DNA of 5,068 nt from an uncultured Ruminococcus sp. (lineage in GTDB: Bacteria; Bacillota; Clostridia; Oscillospirales; Acutalibacteraceae): contig CALZCU010000102.1 in NCBI GenBank assembly GCA_945632055.1, positions 1 through 5,068 on the forward strand. The letters are read 5' to 3'. Made by a program: the position numbers and the translations under genes. Positions 1 to 5,068 of the stretch are shown one piece after another. Each line of letters opens with the position of its first letter. Position 1 is the stretch's first letter. The notes under the pieces were generated by a model. The model had not been told where the DNA came from, did no database searches, and was given only the letters and a program-made list of their open reading frames with translations.

Positions 1-2303
1 ATGATGTTGTAATCGTAAACAACAACCCCGAAACGGTTTCAACCGACTTTGACACAGCCGACAGACTTTATTTTGAGCCGCTCACAACCGAAGATGTTAT
101 GGGCATCATCAAAACCGAAAAGCCCTTCGGCGTAGTTGTAGCATTCGGCGGACAGACCGCAATTAAGCTCACAAAGTTCCTCAGCGACAACGGAGTAAAC
201 ATTCTCGGCACATCATATGACGCAATCGATATGGCTGAGGACAGAGAGCGTTTTGACGCACTTCTTGAAAAATATCAGATTAAGCGTCCTAAGGGCGTAA
301 CCGTTATGACAACCGAGGAGGCTCTTGATGTAGCTTCAAGCATCGGTTATCCCGTTCTTCTCCGTCCCTCATATGTTCTCGGCGGTCAGAATATGATTAT
401 CGCCTTTAATGAGGACGATGTTAAGGAATATATGGCAATTATTCTTGCACAGAATATTGAAAATCCGATTCTTATTGATAAATACCTGCAGGGCACAGAG
501 ATTGAGGTTGACGCAATCTGTGACGGCGAGGATATATTAATTCCCGGTATTATGGAGCATATCGAAAGGGCAGGCGTTCATTCGGGCGACTCAATCGCAG
601 TTTATCCTGCTTGGAATCTGTCCGATGAGATGACTCAGATTATCATTGAAAGCTCCAAGAACCTTGCAATTGAGCTTAGAACAAAGGGACTTGTAAACAT
701 TCAGTACCTTATCTATAAGGACGAGCTTTATGTAATCGAGGTTAATCCCCGTTCTTCCCGAACAATTCCATATATCAGCAAGGTTACCGGCGTTCCTATG
801 GTTGACCTTGCAACAAGAGCTATGCTCGGTGAAAAGCTCAGGGATATGGGCTACGGCACAGGTCTTTATAGGAAAAGCCCCTATATTGCTGTCAAGGTGC
901 CTGTATTCAGCTTTGAAAAGCTTATCAATGTTGACAATCACCTCGGCCCCGAAATGAAGTCAACGGGCGAGGTTCTGGGCATTGCCGCAACCCTGGAGGA
1001 GGCTCTCTACAAGGGACTTATCGGTGCAGGCTACAAGATGAAGAAAAACGGCGGTGTGTTTATCACAGTCCGCAATTCCGATAAGGCTGAAATCGGCGAA
1101 ATCGCAAAGAAATATTACGACCTTGGATTTACAATCTATGCGACCGAGGGTACTGCCGAGGTGCTCAAGAAATTCGGAATTGACGCAGTCGGCGTTAAGA
1201 AGATTCACGAATCAAAGACAAGCAACACGCTTACGCTTATTGAGTCTGGCAAGATTCAGTATGTTATTTCAACCTCTGCAAAGGGCAGAATCCCATCAAG
1301 AGATTCCGTTAAAATCCGCAGAAAGACTGTTGAGAGAAACATTCCCTGCCTTACATCACTTGATACGGCAAATGCTCTTGCAGACTGCCTCAAGAGCCAC
1401 TACACTCAGCACAGCACTGAGCTTATTGATATAAATAATATGAGAGAGGAAAAGCTTATGTTAAAGTTTACAAAGATGCAGGGAATCGGCAACGACTACA
1501 TTTATTTCAGCACCTTTGATCAGGAAATCAACAATCCCGAAGCACTTGCAGTAAGACTTTCCGACAGACACTTCGGAATCGGCGGCGACGGTGTGATCCT
1601 TGTATGTCCGTCAAAGGTAGCCGACGCTAAGATGAAGATGTATAACCGTGACGGTTCCGAGGGCAAGATGTGCGGCAACGGAATCCGCTGTGTGGGCAAG
1701 TTCCTCTATGACCACGGTATGATTGACTATAACGAAAAGGACGAAATTACAATTGAAACTCTCAGTGGCATCAAGAGCCTTAAGGCATTCACAACAGACG
1801 GCAGAGTAACCCGTCTGAGAGTCGATATGGGCAAGGCAATTCTTGAGCCAAAGGAAATTCCTGTTGCAATCAACAAGGATAAGGTTGTAAACGAGCCGGT
1901 TAAAATCGGAGATAAGGACTATAACATCACCTGCGTTTCAATGGGAAATCCGCACTGCGTGGTATTTATGGACGATATTGACAACCTCGACATTGAAAAG
2001 GTCGGTCCGAGCTTTGAGTTTGACAAGCTCTTCCCCGAAAGAGTTAATACGGAATTTGTAACTGTTCTTGACGAGCATACAATCAAGATGAGAGTATGGG
2101 AGAGAGGCTCGGGCGAAACCTGGGCTTGCGGAACAGGCGCTTGCGCCGTTGCAGTTGCAGCCTGCGAAAACGGCTTCTGCAAAAAGGGCGAGGACATCAA
2201 AATCAAGCTCATCGGCGGCGACCTTATCATCAACTACACTGATGACACTGTTTATATGACAGGCAACGCTGAAAAAGTATTTGACGGAGAGGTAGAGGTG
2301 TAA
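1..2303 (+). CDS. carB: Carbamoyl phosphate synthase large subunit (C-terminal part), reading in frame into DapF
   Basis: The frame is already open at base 3, so the gene starts upstream. The CarB part (3-1457, 485 residues) matches roughly the last 45% of an approximately 1070-residue CarB. CarB makes carbamoyl phosphate from bicarbonate, 2 ATP and glutamine-derived ammonia, in the cytoplasm with CarA. The window opens in the NNNPETVSTDFDTADRLYFE region that starts the second synthetase half. This half then shows EDRERF, the ATP-grasp motif RPSYVLGG (fragment residues 121-128), EHIERAGVHSGDS (185-197) and IEVNPRSSR (245-253), as expected of an active carbamate-phosphorylating site. From about residue 350 comes an MGS-like allosteric domain with ATEGT (380-384). 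The tail TELIDINNMREEKL lines up with the natural end of E. coli CarB (EKVISVQEMHAQIK), but no stop follows. The frame continues through a complete DapF to the TAA at 2301-2303. CarB identity is certain; whether the two are made as one chain is not. Confidence 0.95.
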   Translation, partial: DVVIVNNNPETVSTDFDTADRLYFEPLTTEDVMGIIKTEKPFGVVVAFGGQTAIKLTKFLSDNGVNILGTSYDAIDMAEDRERFDALLEKYQIKRPKGVTVMTTEEALDVASSIGYPVLLRPSYVLGGQNMIIAFNEDDVKEYMAIILAQNIENPILIDKYLQGTEIEVDAICDGEDILIPGIMEHIERAGVHSGDSIAVYPAWNLSDEMTQIIIESSKNLAIELRTKGLVNIQYLIYKDELYVIEVNPRSSRTIPYISKVTGVPMVDLATRAMLGEKLRDMGYGTGLYRKSPYIAVKVPVFSFEKLINVDNHLGPEMKSTGEVLGIAATLEEALYKGLIGAGYKMKKNGGVFITVRNSDKAEIGEIAKKYYDLGFTIYATEGTAEVLKKFGIDAVGVKKIHESKTSNTLTLIESGKIQYVISTSAKGRIPSRDSVKIRRKTVERNIPCLTSLDTANALADCLKSHYTQHSTELIDINNMREEKLMLKFTKMQGIGNDYIYFSTFDQEINNPEALAVRLSDRHFGIGGDGVILVCPSKVADAKMKMYNRDGSEGKMCGNGIRCVGKFLYDHGMIDYNEKDEITIETLSGIKSLKAFTTDGRVTRLRVDMGKAILEPKEIPVAINKDKVVNEPVKIGDKDYNITCVSMGNPHCVVFMDDIDNLDIEKVGPSFEFDKLFPERVNTEFVTVLDEHTIKMRVWERGSGETWACGTGACAVAVAACENGFCKKGEDIKIKLIGGDLIINYTDDTVYMTGNAEKVFDGEVEV
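1444..1450 (+). promoter_or_regulatory. Shine-Dalgarno site for dapF inside the carB reading frame
   Basis: GAGAGGA is followed by 7 bases and then the ATG at 1458-1460. The site lies in the codons for the last CarB-like residues (MREEKL). It is the main sign that dapF can be started independently although it is in frame with carB. An ATG at 1440 is also in frame but precedes this site, so it is a poorer start. Confidence 0.7.
1458..2303 (+). CDS. dapF: Diaminopimelate epimerase
   Basis: DapF interconverts LL- and meso-diaminopimelate without a cofactor, using two cysteines as acid and base; meso-DAP feeds lysine synthesis and peptidoglycan. Read from the ATG at 1458 the protein has 281 residues, close to the 274 of E. 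coli DapF. It opens with the typical FTKMQGIGNDY. The first catalytic Cys is Cys72 in MCGNGIRC and the second is Cys224 in WACGTGACA; GNPH (163-166) and GSGETWACGTG (217-226) are also present. Both halves of the two-fold pseudo-symmetric fold are therefore intact. The start is chosen because a good Shine-Dalgarno (GAGAGGA) lies 7 bases upstream and DapF homology begins immediately after it. The upstream frame is open with no stop after carB, so DapF may instead, or also, be made as the C-terminal domain of a CarB-DapF protein. The downstream neighbour pyrG starts 3 bases after the stop, and dapL, which makes DapF's substrate, follows pyrG. Confidence 0.95.
   Translation: MLKFTKMQGIGNDYIYFSTFDQEINNPEALAVRLSDRHFGIGGDGVILVCPSKVADAKMKMYNRDGSEGKMCGNGIRCVGKFLYDHGMIDYNEKDEITIETLSGIKSLKAFTTDGRVTRLRVDMGKAILEPKEIPVAINKDKVVNEPVKIGDKDYNITCVSMGNPHCVVFMDDIDNLDIEKVGPSFEFDKLFPERVNTEFVTVLDEHTIKMRVWERGSGETWACGTGACAVAVAACENGFCKKGEDIKIKLIGGDLIINYTDDTVYMTGNAEKVFDGEVEV
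2294..2299 (+). promoter_or_regulatory. Shine-Dalgarno site for pyrG within the end of dapF
   Basis: AGAGGT lies 7 bases before the GTG at 2307-2309 and overlaps the last dapF codons and the base before its stop. A second purine-rich run (GGAGAGG, 2287-2293) lies just upstream. This placement supports the GTG start and translational coupling to dapF. Confidence 0.65.
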
Positions 2304-3926
<1,623 letters not shown>

Positions 3927-3940
3927 TAATTTTATTTTAG

Positions 3941-3947
3941 AGAAGGA
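3941..3947 (+). promoter_or_regulatory. Shine-Dalgarno site for dapL, deciding between two ATGs
   Basis: AGAAGGA in the A/T-rich 29-base gap after pyrG lies 8 bases before the ATG at 3956. Another in-frame ATG at 3947-3949 overlaps this site and would add only three residues (MLK), so 3956 is preferred. The gap holds no hairpin that could act as a terminator. Confidence 0.7.
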
Positions 3948-3955
3948 TGTTGAAA

Positions 3956-5068
3956 ATGAAGATTAATAAGAATTTTGATAATCTTGTTCCAAACTACCTC
4001 TTTGCCGATGTTGCAAAGAAGACAGCCGAATTTGCAAAGGCGAACCCTGACAAGAAGATTATCAAGCTCGGAATCGGTGATGTAACGCTTCCACTTGCAC
4101 CTGTTGCCATCGAAGCTATGAAAAACGGTGCCGAAGACCTCGCTCACAAGGAGAGCTTCAAGGGCTATCCCGACTACGAGGGCTACGCATTTTTGAGAGA
4201 AGCTATTGCAAATTACTATAAGGGCTTCGGCGTAGAAATTTCTGCCGATGAAATCTTCGTTTCCGACGGAGCAAAGTCCGACTGCGGCAATATAGGAGAC
4301 ATCTTTGACAAGGACAATGTTGTGCTTGTGACAGACCCTGTTTATCCCGTATATGTTGACTCAAACATTATGGCCGGCAGAAAGATTGTCTATGCCGCAT
4401 CAAATGAGGAAAACGGCTTTGCCGCACTTCCCGACAAGAGCGTAAAGGCAGATATAATTTACCTTTGCTCGCCCAACAACCCCACAGGCTCGGCATATAC
4501 TGCTGAACAACTCAAAGAATGGGTTGACTATGCGCTTGAAAATGACGCAATCATTCTTTACGATTCAGCCTATGAAGCATTCATCACAGAGGATTTGCCC
4601 CGTTCAATTTTTGCGATTGAGGGAGCAAGAAAATGTGCGATTGAGATGTGCTCGCTTTCAAAAACTGCAGGCTTTACAGGCACTCGCTGTGGATACACAG
4701 TAATTCCAAAGGAGCTTGAGCGTGACGGTCACAACATTTATGCAACCTGGTATCGCCGTCAGGCAACCAAGTTCAACGGTGTTTCGTGGCCTGTTCAGTG
4801 CGCCGCCGCCGCTGTTTTCAGCGAGGAAGGACAGAAGCAGATTAAGGAGAACATTTCTTATTATCAGGAAAATGCAAGGATTATTTCTTCTGCCCTGGAC
4901 GAGCTTGGCATCTATTACACAGGCGGAAAAAATTCACCTTATATCTGGCTTAAATGCCCGAATAATATGGGAAGCTGGGAATTTTTTGACCTTCTTCTCA
5001 ACGAAGCAAATGTTGTAGGTACTCCCGGTGAGGGCTTCGGCGAAAACGGCGCAGGCTACTTCCGTCTT
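3956..5068 (+). CDS. dapL: LL-diaminopimelate aminotransferase, 3' end beyond window
   Basis: DapL is a PLP-dependent fold-type I (class I/II) aminotransferase that makes LL-diaminopimelate directly from tetrahydrodipicolinate and glutamate, bypassing the succinyl or acetyl route. The window holds 371 codons with no stop. The family is about 390-410 residues, so only a short C-terminal piece is missing. It opens with the family-like NFDNLVPNYLFADVAKK. PLP-site features are DPVYPVY (127-133, stacking Tyr130), SPNNPTG (172-178, Asn175), YDSAYEAF (Asp203, Tyr206) and SLSKTAGFTGTR (233-244), with the Schiff-base Lys236 and the phosphate-binding Arg244. SLSKTAGFTGTR and the HKESFKGYPDYEGYAFLREAI region (64-84) point to DapL rather than a general aspartate aminotransferase. 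Its product is the substrate of DapF, encoded two genes upstream, which supports the assignment. It is probably co-transcribed with pyrG, as no terminator is seen between them. Confidence 0.95.
   Translation, partial: MKINKNFDNLVPNYLFADVAKKTAEFAKANPDKKIIKLGIGDVTLPLAPVAIEAMKNGAEDLAHKESFKGYPDYEGYAFLREAIANYYKGFGVEISADEIFVSDGAKSDCGNIGDIFDKDNVVLVTDPVYPVYVDSNIMAGRKIVYAASNEENGFAALPDKSVKADIIYLCSPNNPTGSAYTAEQLKEWVDYALENDAIILYDSAYEAFITEDLPRSIFAIEGARKCAIEMCSLSKTAGFTGTRCGYTVIPKELERDGHNIYATWYRRQATKFNGVSWPVQCAAAAVFSEEGQKQIKENISYYQENARIISSALDELGIYYTGGKNSPYIWLKCPNNMGSWEFFDLLLNEANVVGTPGEGFGENGAGYFRL

Noticed and set aside
381..392. Gln in place of Arg after VLGG in the CarB ATP-grasp motif (GGQNM versus GGRAM in E. 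coli)
   Set aside because: The arginines known to matter in this half (in DRERF and RPSY) are present, and this position is likely to vary between lineages; it does not suggest a broken enzyme.
591..1208. Open frames on the minus strand opposite carB
   Set aside because: They lie wholly within strongly conserved CarB coding sequence, have no recognisable motifs and no matching ribosome sites; they are shadows of the + strand frame.
3927..3955. The A/T-rich gap between pyrG and dapL as a possible terminator or promoter
   Set aside because: There is no inverted repeat for a hairpin, and the gap is too short to hold a full -35/-10 promoter together with the Shine-Dalgarno.
4716..5018. A + strand open frame of 100 codons in another frame within dapL
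   Set aside because: It overlaps the conserved, uninterrupted dapL frame and its translation looks like an off-frame product.

Overview
This window is a tightly packed stretch of four housekeeping genes, all on the + strand, from two pathways: pyrimidine nucleotide synthesis (carB, pyrG) and meso-diaminopimelate/lysine synthesis (dapF, dapL). The order is carB (3' part), dapF, pyrG, dapL (5' part, cut by the window end). No RNA gene, mobile element, repeat array, CRISPR or terminator is visible, and no stretch longer than about 30 bases lacks a gene.

The organism is probably a member of the Clostridia, perhaps a gut Oscillospirales/Ruminococcaceae-type bacterium. This is inferred from purine-rich Shine-Dalgarno sites, moderate G+C, the use of LL-diaminopimelate aminotransferase (DapL) rather than the succinylase or acetylase route, and the general character of the proteins. 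No marker here fixes the genus.

Layout: 1-1457 encodes the last 485 residues of the carbamoyl phosphate synthase large subunit (second ATP-grasp half and C-terminal allosteric domain). There is no stop codon at the expected end of CarB. The frame runs straight into a complete dapF (1458-2303), so the DNA as given encodes a CarB-DapF fusion, although dapF keeps its own Shine-Dalgarno and ATG. pyrG (2307-3926, GTG start) begins three bases after the dapF stop. dapL begins 29 bases after pyrG and is open to the window end.

How they work together: CarB makes carbamoyl phosphate, the first intermediate of UMP synthesis (and of arginine), and PyrG makes CTP from UTP at the other end of the pathway. 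DapL converts tetrahydrodipicolinate to LL-DAP, and DapF epimerises LL-DAP to meso-DAP for peptidoglycan and lysine. The spacing suggests one transcript with translational coupling. The main item worth a second look is the in-frame CarB-DapF junction; the rest is ordinary core metabolism in an unusual arrangement.
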